A stretch of DNA of 64,000 bases, from the NCBI RefSeq assembly GCF_900094945.1, contig NZ_FMAQ01000006.1, forward strand, positions 1 to 64,000. The letters run 5' to 3'. Shown in pieces: positions 1-7,599 of the stretch. The notes under the pieces were generated by a model. That model saw only the letters and a list, made by a program, of their open reading frames with translations. It had not been told where the DNA came from and did no database searches. The position numbers were made by a program, and so were the translations under genes. Source of the DNA: Gilliamella bombicola. GTDB lineage: Bacteria; Pseudomonadota; Gammaproteobacteria; Enterobacterales; Orbaceae. How positions within the stretch are numbered: position 1 is the stretch's first letter; each line of letters starts with the position of its first letter.

Positions 1-1269
1 ACTAATCCATCAAGTGCAGCAAATCCGATAAGTTTGCCGTATGTGGGGAGTAACTTAGGTCATATAACAATGGTCGTCCCGTCATCACAGAGTTCAATTA
101 GTATGAATGATTTGGTTGTTCAGGGTAATTGGGAAGATGATGATGGGGATGGACAGGGAACAAATGGAGTTACCGCATCGGGGAGTATATCGGTATCATT
201 TACGGATAAGGATGGCAATACTGTTAATCGTAGTGATGCATTAGATATATGTAATGCTCCTTATAGGGTAAGGTTAATAAGTACAGGAGGAAGTTTAACT
301 ACCCAGTATGGGGTGCCAAGGAGTAGTAATTTCGGTGGAGCTATGGTGGATTATTATATCAATCCGTATAACACTGTTGCTCGAGTTTGTTACGCAAGGC
401 CGAATTTGTTAATGGGTGGTACTACTATCCATTCTAATGATGAACCTCGCTTTGCCGGTTCAGCTAACATATGGAGTCCTGTTAAGGGTTTTTTAACTCA
501 GTCAACGAGTTCATCATCTTACGACCAAAATTTTCCTACAACGGGTGCTGATGGTTTGTATTTTGATTTAGACATAGGTGGAGTAGATGGAAGTCAGTTG
601 ACGTGGTCTGTTGTCACGAATGGTAGTATAAGCGCAACGGTAAGTTGGATAAAGCCGCGTTCTGGTTCATTCACGGCCCCAGATGGAAATATCCTACAAG
701 CTGATGAATGGATTAGAGATAAATCCAGTTATGTAACACGGGTAATGTTAAGAGGTCCAAGGGCAAGTAGTAATCAGATAGATTCAGATAGTCCTAGTCG
801 TTTAAGCGTACCAAGTTTACCACAGACCTTTGAGTTGGTGGGAAGGGATGGTCGAGGTAATGAGGTGAGGTATGGATTTGTATTAAAGCAGTGGTTCGTC
901 CATAGTGGTGTTAGTGAGCGTAATCAGTTTAACCTATCCTCTTGGTGTAGAAATTTGGGTTATCGCATTGCTAAGGTCAATGATTTAACTAATGCGGTTT
1001 GTTCTGGTTGGCATTCAGGATATTGGTGTCAAGGTGCAGTAGGCGCCACGCCGTCCTCAGGTTTTAATGGTTACCAGCGTCACATAGGTGCAGGATTTTT
1101 CACGGAGTGGGGCGTTATGTACATCTACGCTGATGTGGGCTTTGCCGACCACTTCTACTGGACGAGCGATGTAGCAGGTAGCACTAGCTTTGTTGTCAGC
1201 TCGGCCAATGGTGGAGTTAGCAGCCACGGTGTGTTCATCCACAACTACGCTGTTTGCACTGCACCTTAG
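1..1269 (+). CDS. Adhesin C-terminal part, DUF823/invasin-like (5' end outside window)
   Basis: The frame is open from base 1, so this is the 3' end of a longer gene and the window supplies at least 422 residues. The visible part is beta-rich, Ser/Gly/Thr-rich and low in Lys, as in Ig-like passenger domains of invasin-type surface adhesins. The last ~130 residues form a separate module: a YGFVLKQWFV segment, Trp-Cys pairs, a 'GAGFFTEWG' segment, 'YWTSD' and a final 'NYAVC' before the stop at 1267. I recall this pattern from DUF823-type adhesins and related C-type-lectin-like tips, which are exposed on the cell surface and bind ligands. The signal peptide and outer-membrane anchor must lie upstream. 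Codon use changes sharply near 1036, where C-ending codons become frequent (described separately). A structured repeat follows directly. Surface adhesin is fairly sure; the exact family is from memory. Confidence 0.7.
   Translation, partial: TNPSSAANPISLPYVGSNLGHITMVVPSSQSSISMNDLVVQGNWEDDDGDGQGTNGVTASGSISVSFTDKDGNTVNRSDALDICNAPYRVRLISTGGSLTTQYGVPRSSNFGGAMVDYYINPYNTVARVCYARPNLLMGGTTIHSNDEPRFAGSANIWSPVKGFLTQSTSSSSYDQNFPTTGADGLYFDLDIGGVDGSQLTWSVVTNGSISATVSWIKPRSGSFTAPDGNILQADEWIRDKSSYVTRVMLRGPRASSNQIDSDSPSRLSVPSLPQTFELVGRDGRGNEVRYGFVLKQWFVHSGVSERNQFNLSSWCRNLGYRIAKVNDLTNAVCSGWHSGYWCQGAVGATPSSGFNGYQRHIGAGFFTEWGVMYIYADVGFADHFYWTSDVAGSTSFVVSSANGGVSSHGVFIHNYAVCTAP
1036..1266 (+). other. Candidate hypervariable 3' tail of the adhesin (DGR-type variable region)
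   Basis: Within the adhesin's last ~77 codons about a third are NNC codons (TAC, CAC, TTC, ATC, AGC, GCC, GAC, GTC, AAC). This contrasts with the A/T-ending codons used upstream and in neighbouring genes. They cluster between apparently constant blocks: 'GF' then A-D-H-F then 'YWTSD', and a run of S-S-H-G-V-F-I-H-N before 'YAVC'. NNC at scattered sites is the footprint expected when adenines of AAC template codons are randomised by a diversity-generating retroelement, whose targets usually end in C-type-lectin-like folds. No reverse transcriptase or template repeat is present in the window, so this is inference. Confidence 0.4.
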
Positions 1270-1349
1270 CTGTTACTTCTTAGTCCTTAATCTTTGGGCC
1301 GCAGAGGTGGTTATAGTGAAGATAGAGATTTGTGGTCTATTTATAGTAC

Positions 1350-1702
1350 GGCAAGGTTTCGGACGTTTTGACCTTTGGTGAATAAATTAGCTACCGTGAC
1401 CACGTCCGAGCAAAGGGAATTAAAGCGAATTCCCTTTGCAATCCCACGCTTTGGCTGCAGAATGTGGCCTGCGGCACTACTCGTATCATCCTGATACTCG
1501 CCTCTACGAGGCCACCTTCGCTATGCTCAGGTGTTCAAATTTGTTCCAGACAAATTTGTCCGACGCCGCCGCTAGGTCTTGACGCACCGGCTATTATCCG
1601 TTCCAGACGGAGAATAGCCTCGCCAAACGTCCTGTTTGGCGTGCTAACCTCGCTCTGTTGTCGGCACATTCTGACGCCGGAATAAGACAAACTACATAAC
1701 CT
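1350..1702 (+). repeat. Hairpin-rich repeat, left arm of an inverted pair
   Basis: About 350 bp whose reverse complement recurs at 2339-2657 with long blocks of identity. It is GC-richer than its surroundings and is almost a chain of stem-loops: 1410-1439 (12-bp stem), 1483-1497, 1500-1512, 1536-1558 and 1589-1619, plus 1621-1641, which lies inside an insertion of about 30 bp absent from the other copy. The stems at 1536 and 1589 share the same seven-base loop TTCCAGA. No convincing gene lies inside. It could be a structured RNA, a DNA-level recombination or protein-binding element, or the remains of a non-autonomous mobile element. Confidence 0.8.
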
Positions 1703-2040
1703 TTAGTGCTTTTTGTGAGTTATTTTTGTGTTAAAAAGCAATGCAATTACATCCAAAAAGTGGTCAGGAAAGGTATTGATTTTATTGAAGTTTTTATTTT
1801 GCTATTTTTAAGCTAAATCAATAACTTAAACAACCTAAGCAAAGCGCTGACACACAACAAATCAACAAAACCACGAATAGCGCCCTAATAAAAACAATTT
1901 AACCGCTCAAACCCTTTTTTTAACAACAATTTAAAATTAAATAAAATCAATAAATTATAAAACACTTCAAAAAAAGGGTTTTCAAAGATGAAATTGTTGT
2001 TTATCTTTATATAGCAAGATTTATCAAATCTTGAGTTCTA
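1703..2040 (+). other. AT-rich spacer and putative CRISPR leader
   Basis: This gene-free AT-rich stretch lies between the left repeat arm and the first CRISPR repeat. The array's handle end (TTTAGAAA) faces right, so transcription should enter from this side and the leader should be here. It contains a copy of an AT-rich motif (1762-1813), an imperfect inverted repeat pairing AAACCCTTTTTTT plus AACAACAATTT near 1910-1935 with their complements near 1970-2005, and a small palindrome AGATTTATCAAATCT just upstream of repeat 1. No promoter could be called with confidence. Confidence 0.35.
1762..1813 (+). repeat. Dispersed AT-rich motif, copy A
   Basis: A stretch beginning GGTCAGGAAAGGTATTGATT and continuing as TTATTGAAGTTTTTATTTTG. 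Near-identical stretches occur at 2711-2761 on the same strand and at 13141-13200 on the opposite strand. All three copies lie outside genes. Function unknown; it may mark the edge of a decayed repeat element. Confidence 0.5.
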
Positions 2041-2280
2041 CCTTAACGCCGTATAGGCGGTTTAGAAAACAGTATGCTAGCAGAATTATGATGAAGCCTA
2101 CCTTAACGCCGTATAGGCGGTTTAGAAAAAAACCAAAAACCGCGTTAATTGCTAGATATACCTTAACGCCGTTGTTGTTAATCCGTTCTCGTCCAAGACC
2201 TTAACGCCGTATAGGCGGTTTAGAAAAAAATTGGCTTTCACTGATTCGGGGGGTAGGCCTTAACGCAGTGTAGGCGTTTA
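2041..2280 (+). CRISPR. Orphan, decaying type I-F-like CRISPR array
   Basis: Three intact identical 28-nt repeats sit at 2041-2068, 2101-2128 and 2199-2226. They begin CCTTAACGCC, have core GCCGTATAGGC and end TTTAGAAA. Spacers of exactly 32 nt follow the first two (2069-2100, 2129-2160). Repeat and spacer lengths, core and handle match subtype I-F, whose Enterobacterales repeats carry the same GCCGTATAGGC core and end in TAAGAAA or TTAGAAA. At 2161-2198 only the first ~12 nt of a repeat remain, fused to ~26 nt of spacer, which is a net loss of 22 bp. The last repeat (2258-2280) is degenerate, as expected at the trailer end. No cas gene is present in the window. Confidence 0.85.
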
Positions 2281-2338
2281 ATTTAAACAAAATCAACCCT
2301 ATAATTATAAAAACACAATATCCCATCCCAAAAACAAT

Positions 2339-2657
2339 GGTTATGTTGTTTGTTTTGTTCCGGCGTCAGAATGTGCCGACAACAGAGCGAGGCTATTCTC
2401 CGTCTGGAACGGATAATAGCCGGTGCGTCAAGACCGAGCGACGGCGGACAAATTTGTCTGGAACAAATTTGAACACCTGAGCATAGCGAAGGTGGCCTCG
2501 AAGAGGCGAGTATCAGGATGATACGAGTAGCGTAGCCGCAGGCCACATTCTGCAGCCAAAGCGTGGGTTGTCAGGGAATTCGCTTTAATTCCCTGACTCG
2601 GACGTGGTCACTGTGGCTATTTTGTTCACTATAGGTCAAAACGTCCGAAACTTGCGC
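2339..2657 (-). repeat. Hairpin-rich repeat, right arm of the inverted pair
   Basis: Reverse complement of 1350-1702, about 320 bp. It lacks the ~30-bp insertion with the extra hairpin seen in the left arm. The stem at 2570-2597 keeps the pairing seen at 1410-1439 although its outer bases differ: GTCA pairs with TGAC here, GCAAA with TTTGC in the left arm. That covariation supports a conserved fold. With the left arm it encloses ~640 bp containing the CRISPR array. Confidence 0.8.
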
Positions 2658-2710
2658 ACCCAATTTATCCTATTCACCAAAACAAAAAAAGCCTGATTTT
2701 TCACCAAAAA

Positions 2711-2761
2711 ACGGTCAGAAAAGGTATTGATTTTATTAAAGTTTTTTCTGGCTGTTTTTTA
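2711..2761 (+). repeat. Dispersed AT-rich motif, copy B
   Basis: Same motif and strand as the copy at 1762 (GGTCAGAAAAGGTATTGATT, then TTATTAAAGTTTTT). It lies between the right repeat arm and the truncated third repeat, outside any gene. Confidence 0.5.
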
Positions 2762-2771
2762 ACAAAAAACG

Positions 2772-2880
2772 CCTTATAAAAACACAATAACCCTTCCAAA
2801 AAATGATGGTTATGTTATTTGTCCTATTCCGGCGTAAGAATGCGCCAACAACAGAGACAAGTATCAGGATGATACGAGTA
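2772..2880 (-). repeat. Truncated third copy of the hairpin-rich repeat
   Basis: It runs parallel to the right arm: AAAACACAATA, ATGGTTATGTT, TTCCGGCGT..GAATG and CAACAACAGAG all recur in order. It then jumps to the GTATCAGGATGATACGAGTA hairpin, so roughly 150 bp of the unit, including the TTCCAGA-loop hairpins, is missing. It indicates that the unit was once tandemly present here and is decaying. Confidence 0.65.
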
Positions 2881-2920
2881 ATCATAGCCGATGCGTAATG
2901 AACACCAATTAGCTATTTTA

Positions 2921-3886
2921 TTATTCCCTAAGGCACTTATTTGGGCCGTTATTCGCTAAAAAATCACAGATCTCTTGCTGTGATTTGAGTGTTCGAATAT
3001 TTTGTAGAACTTCTGCTGCTTGAGCATAGTGCTGTTTTAAGTAAGCAAGCCACTGTTTGATGCGTGCAGAATGATAAAGCGGTTTAACGTCATCAATGGA
3101 GGATGTCGCATAGTGGATTAAAATTTCCATCACTTGTTGCCAATTGAATGATGATTGTTCAGTTCGAATCATATTGGCTAAGTTAGGAATTGTTAAAATA
3201 CCACGGCCCAGCATAATGTCGTTAGTTTGGCTTTGGTTTATGCAATTTTGTGCATCCTCAATAGAAAAAATTTCACCATTAGCAATAACGGGAATATTTA
3301 GAAGTTGCTTGATTTGACCTATTGTTTGCCAATCTATTTTTTCGGCTTTATAGCCGTCTTCTTTGGTTCTGCCATGAATGGCAATTTCATTGGCACCGGC
3401 AAGTTCAATGGCACTGGCGATGTCATGGCAATGCGATTTATTATCCCATCCTAAGCGAATTTTGACTGATAATCTATGCGTTGCCCCAATCGCTTGCCTT
3501 ACTTGGCTGACAATATTAAATATCTGCTCGGGATATTGTAATAAATAAGCGCCTCCGTGACTGCCAACGACCGTTTTGGCTGGGCAACCAAAATTGATAT
3601 CGATACCATAAGAGCCTAATTCAATAGCTTTAACGGCATTTTCCGCCATCCACTCTGGCGATTGGCCAAGGATCTGCACTCGAACTGGCGTGCCAGATTT
3701 AGTTTTTCCGTTATGGTAAAGCTCAGGACATAGGCGATAAAAGGTTCGATTAGATAATTTATGATGGGTTACTCTAATAAATTCAGTCACACAATAATCA
3801 AATTGGTTAATTTCAGTTAAAAGTTGTCTGACTTGATAATCAAGCACACCCTCCATGGGCGCTAAAATAATGCGATTAATTTTCAT
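2921..3886 (-). CDS. dusC: tRNA-dihydrouridine(16) synthase DusC
   Basis: 321 residues, close to E. coli DusC in length. It reduces uridine to dihydrouridine at position 16 of tRNAs with FMN and NADPH in the cytoplasm. The TIM-barrel start 'APMEGVLD', the catalytic-Cys motif 'NFGCPAKTV' near residue 100, 'KIRLGW', 'IHGRTKEDGY', 'VIANGEI' and 'MLGRGIL' are all present in DusC order, and the C-terminal recognition domain carries 'ARIKQWLAYL'. These favour DusC over DusA or DusB. It lies 8 bp downstream of moeB on the same strand, so they are probably cotranscribed although functionally unrelated. The decayed repeat region begins just past its stop. Confidence 0.93.
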   Translation of the reverse strand: MKINRIILAPMEGVLDYQVRQLLTEINQFDYCVTEFIRVTHHKLSNRTFYRLCPELYHNGKTKSGTPVRVQILGQSPEWMAENAVKAIELGSYGIDINFGCPAKTVVGSHGGAYLLQYPEQIFNIVSQVRQAIGATHRLSVKIRLGWDNKSHCHDIASAIELAGANEIAIHGRTKEDGYKAEKIDWQTIGQIKQLLNIPVIANGEIFSIEDAQNCINQSQTNDIMLGRGILTIPNLANMIRTEQSSFNWQQVMEILIHYATSSIDDVKPLYHSARIKQWLAYLKQHYAQAAEVLQNIRTLKSQQEICDFLANNGPNKCLRE

Positions 3887-3894
3887 TGCGAAAC

Positions 3895-4656
3895 CTAATT
3901 AGTATGACTGTTTCCACAAATGCGACAGTTAAGTTGTTTGGTAAATTTAACTTGGTTAAATTCCATTGTCATTGTATCAATCATTAATACACGACCAATT
4001 AATGGTTTTCCATATTGGGTTAGCACTTTGATGGCTTCTAAGGCTTGCATGGTGCCAAACATGCCAACAAGTGGCGCCATGACACCCGCTTCAACACATG
4101 TGAGTTGATCTTGACCAAATAAGCGGCTCAAACAGTGATAACAAGGTTCATTAGGCTGATAAGTAAATACGCTTAATAACCCCTCCATACGGATAGCTGC
4201 TCCAGAAACTAGCGGTTTTTTTACATGAAAACAGCAACGGTTAATTTGCTCTCGTGTCACTAAGTTATCAGTACAGTCGATGACAATATTATGCTGTTTG
4301 ATAAGCGCAAGGAGCTTGTCATCGTCAAGTTGCTGATGCACTGTTTCAATTAATGTATTGGCATTGATATTGGTTAAGGCTTTTTTTGCGACCTCGACTT
4401 TGTATTGATTGATGGCTGTTTCGGTATATAAAATTTGTCGATTTAAGTTGGATTTTGATATGGTGTCAAAATCAACTAACGTTAATTTGCCTAAACCTGA
4501 TGCAGCCAAATAGAGTGATGCCGCACAGCCAAGTCCGCCTAAACCGACGATTAGTGCTGAACTGTTTTTCAATATTTGTTGTTTATCAATATCAAAACCA
4601 CGCAATGTGATTTGTCTATCATAACGAAACAGTTCTTGATCAGTCAGTTCTTGCAT
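3895..4656 (-). CDS. moeB: Molybdopterin-synthase adenylyltransferase MoeB
   Basis: 253 residues, the usual MoeB size. The E1-like ThiF/MoeB fold adenylates the C-terminal Gly of MoaD so it can receive sulfur for molybdopterin synthesis. Visible features are 'RYDRQI', the nucleotide-binding loop 'VGLGGLGC' near residue 40, 'DFDTISKSNLNRQ', 'DCTDN', 'SGAAIRMEG', 'CVEAGVMAP' and two zinc-binding CxxC pairs (CYHC and the C-terminal CRIC). ThiF is the main alternative, but 'CYHCLSRLFG' and 'AIRMEG' fit MoeB better. No moeA or moa gene lies nearby. A TATAAT-like hexamer on the minus strand (4701-4706) may give it its own promoter. Confidence 0.88.
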   Translation of the reverse strand: MQELTDQELFRYDRQITLRGFDIDKQQILKNSSALIVGLGGLGCAASLYLAASGLGKLTLVDFDTISKSNLNRQILYTETAINQYKVEVAKKALTNINANTLIETVHQQLDDDKLLALIKQHNIVIDCTDNLVTREQINRCCFHVKKPLVSGAAIRMEGLLSVFTYQPNEPCYHCLSRLFGQDQLTCVEAGVMAPLVGMFGTMQALEAIKVLTQYGKPLIGRVLMIDTMTMEFNQVKFTKQLNCRICGNSHTN

Positions 4657-4713
4657 AGTGGATGATTATTGGGTTAATTATGAGTTAATTATGAAAAAGC
4701 ATTATAACAGAAA

Positions 4714-4735
4714 CTTGGCACAACAATGTGCCAAG
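4714..4735 (-). terminator. Possible terminator downstream of the M20 amidohydrolase gene
   Basis: A perfect stem CTTGGCACA / TGTGCCAAG with an ACAA loop lies 10 bp past the amidohydrolase stop. The following T-tract on the minus strand is weak (GTTTCTG), so termination may be partial and readthrough into moeB is possible. Confidence 0.5.
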
Positions 4736-4744
4736 CGATTAAGA

Positions 4745-6064
4745 TTATTTGTCAAAGCCAGATAGGAATGTTAAATATTCTTCTTTGGTCATAAGTGGCT
4801 TATATTCTGACATCAGCGTTTGTGCAGCTTTGGCGTCGTCATAAAGTAAATCGATAATTGTACAGGCCATCATTTGCGCAGGACGGATGTAAGCCATCTC
4901 TTCATCAAATACGGTATAATCTTTACCGTGTAAAACACCTCGAACCGAACCAATCCATGGGTGGCTAACAGGCATAATGTGGGATAGATCGCCTGTATCG
5001 GTGCTTCCTGTCATATGAGGGGCAACTGAAACATTTTCTTCACCAATTAACGCTTCGGCATTATGTTTTAAAAGCTCGTTAAGCGTTGGATTGTTATTTA
5101 ATGGTAAATAGCCAGGCAAGTCCTTAATTTCACAGGTGGCACCAACTGCCATAGCACCTGCTTTTAACGCTTGGTTAATTCGTTCATTGGCATTAATCAT
5201 TGCGGGCACATTGCCAGCTCGCACATAACTTTCCATTCTCACATCGCTTGGAACCACATTAACTAAATCACCGCCTTGAGTAATAATCGGATGGAATCGA
5301 ATATAGTCTTTTTCTTGAAATGTTTCGCGAATCGCGTGTACACCCATCATTCCCATCATCGCTGCATTTAAGGCATTGACACCTGCATGTGGTGCAGCAG
5401 CCGCGTGTGACGCTTCGCCTTTATATTTAATCAGTTTACCGATAAAACCATTACTAGTGGTTGATATTTCGATAAAACCATCTTGGCGGTCATTGGGTAC
5501 GCTAGTTAAGTGTATTTGCAGTGCCATATCAACATCGTCAAATTCACCCCGCGAAATTAGCTCTGGTTTGCCACCAATATATTTGATTTTACCTTCTTCA
5601 ATTAAGCGATTTCGATAAGTGATTTCAACATATTCTTCAGCAGGCACCGCAAAAGGTACGACATCGCCCGCTAAAAATTGCATAGCCCCTGCATCAATTA
5701 ATCCCATCGTGACTGCCATCATATTGGCAATTTGCGCATTATGCCCACAACAGTGCGCAGCGCCAGATGTTTCGTCAGCAGCAGGGTGATCAGCACAAAT
5801 AATGGCATCAAGCTCGCCAATAACAGCAATGCTGTACTGACTACCTTTTCCGCCTTTTAAGCGACCTTTTACGCCAGTTAGAGCTAATTTATTTTTAAAT
5901 GGTACACCTAATTTTTCAAAGGCTTCTTCGACTTTTTTAGCGGTTTTGTGTTCTTTATAACCAAGCTCTGGTTCTGCCCAAATTGACTGAGCAATCGCTT
6001 TGATGTCAGCTTTTCGGTTTGCTATTGCGTTACAAACCTTTTTTTTAAGTTCTTCTTTTGTCAT
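4745..6064 (-). CDS. M20-family amidohydrolase (AbgB/M20D-like)
   Basis: 439 residues, cytoplasmic with no signal peptide. The family hydrolyses amide bonds of N-acyl amino acids or aminobenzoyl-glutamate-type conjugates with two metal ions. Visible are the 'PELGYKEHKTA' start, 'GELDAI' (metal Asp region), 'HCCGHNAQ' near residue 105 (metal His and Cys), 'PAEEYVEI' (catalytic Glu pair), a lid domain near 'GEASHAAAAPHAGVNAL', and 'HMTGSTDTGDLS'. The long insert and GSTDTGD motif resemble AbgB and related M20D proteins more than ArgE or DapE. It lies 20 bp after two membrane-protein genes on the same strand, suggesting uptake or export of its substrate or product. The substrate cannot be read from sequence. 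Confidence 0.8.
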   Translation of the reverse strand: MTKEELKKKVCNAIANRKADIKAIAQSIWAEPELGYKEHKTAKKVEEAFEKLGVPFKNKLALTGVKGRLKGGKGSQYSIAVIGELDAIICADHPAADETSGAAHCCGHNAQIANMMAVTMGLIDAGAMQFLAGDVVPFAVPAEEYVEITYRNRLIEEGKIKYIGGKPELISRGEFDDVDMALQIHLTSVPNDRQDGFIEISTTSNGFIGKLIKYKGEASHAAAAPHAGVNALNAAMMGMMGVHAIRETFQEKDYIRFHPIITQGGDLVNVVPSDVRMESYVRAGNVPAMINANERINQALKAGAMAVGATCEIKDLPGYLPLNNNPTLNELLKHNAEALIGEENVSVAPHMTGSTDTGDLSHIMPVSHPWIGSVRGVLHGKDYTVFDEEMAYIRPAQMMACTIIDLLYDDAKAAQTLMSEYKPLMTKEEYLTFLSGFDK

Positions 6065-6084
6065 ACGTTAAATCCTAATTCAAA

Positions 6085-6534
6085 TTAGATAACACCTTCC
6101 CAATGCAAGGTTATTTGTGCAATGATTGCCGCAAAAATAAAGGTACCTGAAAACACGGCTAACGAAACAGGGATGATTCGCCAAGAGATACTTTTAAATA
6201 ATGCTAAATCTTTGCCAATAGCTAGTCCTGCATAAGCAAGTACTGGGGTACAGACAGCCAATAAAGAAACTTGATCAGTAATTGAAACAACTTGTTCGTG
6301 ATAAGGAAAGATTGGTGATGAAACAACTGCGGCTACGACTGATACCCATAATATAACTGGAAATTTGTTTAATAGTGGAATTTTACCAACTAAGTAGCCG
6401 ACTATTGAGATAGCAACTAAGATTGATAATGCTTGTAGCGACAGCATAAAATCAATTTTGTAACCTACAGTATTGCCGGCGGCCATAATAATGGCAACTA
6501 AGATCAGTAAAAATATTGTTTCTAGGCATTTCAT
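6085..6534 (-). CDS. Small integral membrane protein, probable transporter subunit
   Basis: 149 residues, nearly all hydrophobic, with four to five predicted membrane segments: near residues 5-20, 32-50, 62-80, 88-110 and 120-143. I do not recognise a named family. Its start overlaps the DUF3100 gene by 4 bp and the amidohydrolase follows 20 bp later, so the three probably form one transcript. The overlap and complementary sizes suggest that the two membrane proteins form one permease, comparable to a two-gene split transporter. That is inference. Confidence 0.65.
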   Translation of the reverse strand: MKCLETIFLLILVAIIMAAGNTVGYKIDFMLSLQALSILVAISIVGYLVGKIPLLNKFPVILWVSVVAAVVSSPIFPYHEQVVSITDQVSLLAVCTPVLAYAGLAIGKDLALFKSISWRIIPVSLAVFSGTFIFAAIIAQITLHWEGVI

Positions 6535-7322
6535 GATAACGCTCCTTCTTTGTTACGTCGTAAGCGGGCAAAAAGGTTATATAAGAAAGAGGCAAAAGGT
6601 AACGAAAATAGTGTATAAATATAAATACCAACAATACTTGATATTAAATTTGCTGTTGTTGCATAGGCTTTGATTTCGCTAGCCATTTGAGGATAAAGGT
6701 CACTGATTGGTGCAAGTGATGCCGCCATCATACTACCACTTCCAACCCCAGCCCCCATCGCTAACGCATAAGGATGGAGGATATCTAATTTTGCCATTAC
6801 GCTAGCAAGTATGCTCATCCAAATAGCGCCATAAAGCGTGCCACACACATACATCGCCATAACACCACGACCTTCAGCAGAATCTAATCCATATTTGTCG
6901 GCAACGATCGCGATATTGGGTTCGCGAGCAACTGAATAAGTTGCGCCCACCGCTTCGCGTTTCATGCCTAATATCATTGCCAGTGGTAAGCCTAATAAAA
7001 TCGTGCCGGCAAAATGACCTAACTCTTGAAAAATTAAGGCTAATTTCGCATCTTCTAAAATCATATCAATTTTAGGACCAACCGAAACGCCAAGCTTGGC
7101 AACAAGTAGCATTAAAGTAACCATCATGATGGTACTGGCATGATTCATATTTTTTAGTTTTAATATTTTTAATTTGGGCAGACTAATTATTCCGCCAATA
7201 ATCATGGCGTATAACATCGGGTACACTGAGATAGTCCAAATCGATTGTTTACCGATGAACTCACATACTAAAACAACGACTAGTGCAAGAGCATGCACTT
7301 TGTAGTCTTTTAACATTTCCAT
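6531..7322 (-). CDS. DUF3100 family membrane protein
   Basis: The frame can be extended to 7391, but the start chosen here is the ATG at 7322 (MEMLKDYKVH), which has GAGG eight bases upstream; an ATG at 7316 is also possible. The product is ~263 residues with about eight membrane segments. The block 'GMKREAVGATYSVAREPNIA', followed by 'DKYGLDSAEGRGVM' and 'YALAMGAGVGSGSMMAAS', is what I recall as the signature of DUF3100, an uncharacterised membrane family often found beside M20 peptidases. The glycine-rich re-entrant-like segments suggest a carrier. Linkage to an amidohydrolase suggests transport of an acylated amino acid or dipeptide-like compound. No function has been demonstrated to my knowledge. 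Confidence 0.75.
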   Translation of the reverse strand: MEMLKDYKVHALALVVVLVCEFIGKQSIWTISVYPMLYAMIIGGIISLPKLKILKLKNMNHASTIMMVTLMLLVAKLGVSVGPKIDMILEDAKLALIFQELGHFAGTILLGLPLAMILGMKREAVGATYSVAREPNIAIVADKYGLDSAEGRGVMAMYVCGTLYGAIWMSILASVMAKLDILHPYALAMGAGVGSGSMMAASLAPISDLYPQMASEIKAYATTANLISSIVGIYIYTLFSLPFASFLYNLFARLRRNKEGALS

Positions 7323-7599
7323 CCTTATGGCCTCATAGAATATTTTATTGTTAATAAAATTAGTTATAGTCACTAAAATCATAAGCAACAATTATCATTG
7401 TGTAGTTAATATACATAACCTAATTTACTTACGTCAACAAACAAGTTCCATCAATTACGCGTTAGTAAACAATATGGTAATAACAACACAAAATATTTAA
7501 ACAATTAAAGAAGAAATCTCAATAAATGCCTTTATAAGGGTTTTATTTGTTTTATAATAAACACTATTTTTAAAGATTGATACTTAAACAGGATATTTT

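Noticed and set aside
1057-1242. Open frame opposite the adhesin's variable tail
   Set aside because: It exists only because GC-richer NNC codons leave few stops on the other strand; no start signal or similarity.
1270-1349. DGR template repeat directly after the adhesin stop
   Set aside because: The stretch has no similarity to the adhesin tail and is not AAC-rich.
1464-1685. Small open frame inside the left hairpin repeat, with a near-identical counterpart on the minus strand at 2283-2546
   Set aside because: The similarity of the two products follows from the DNA repeat. The frame runs through stem-loops, the copies differ by indels, and no ribosome site is seen.
6452-6634. 60-codon frame overlapping the two membrane-protein genes
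   Set aside because: Lies within two better-supported overlapping coding regions in another frame.
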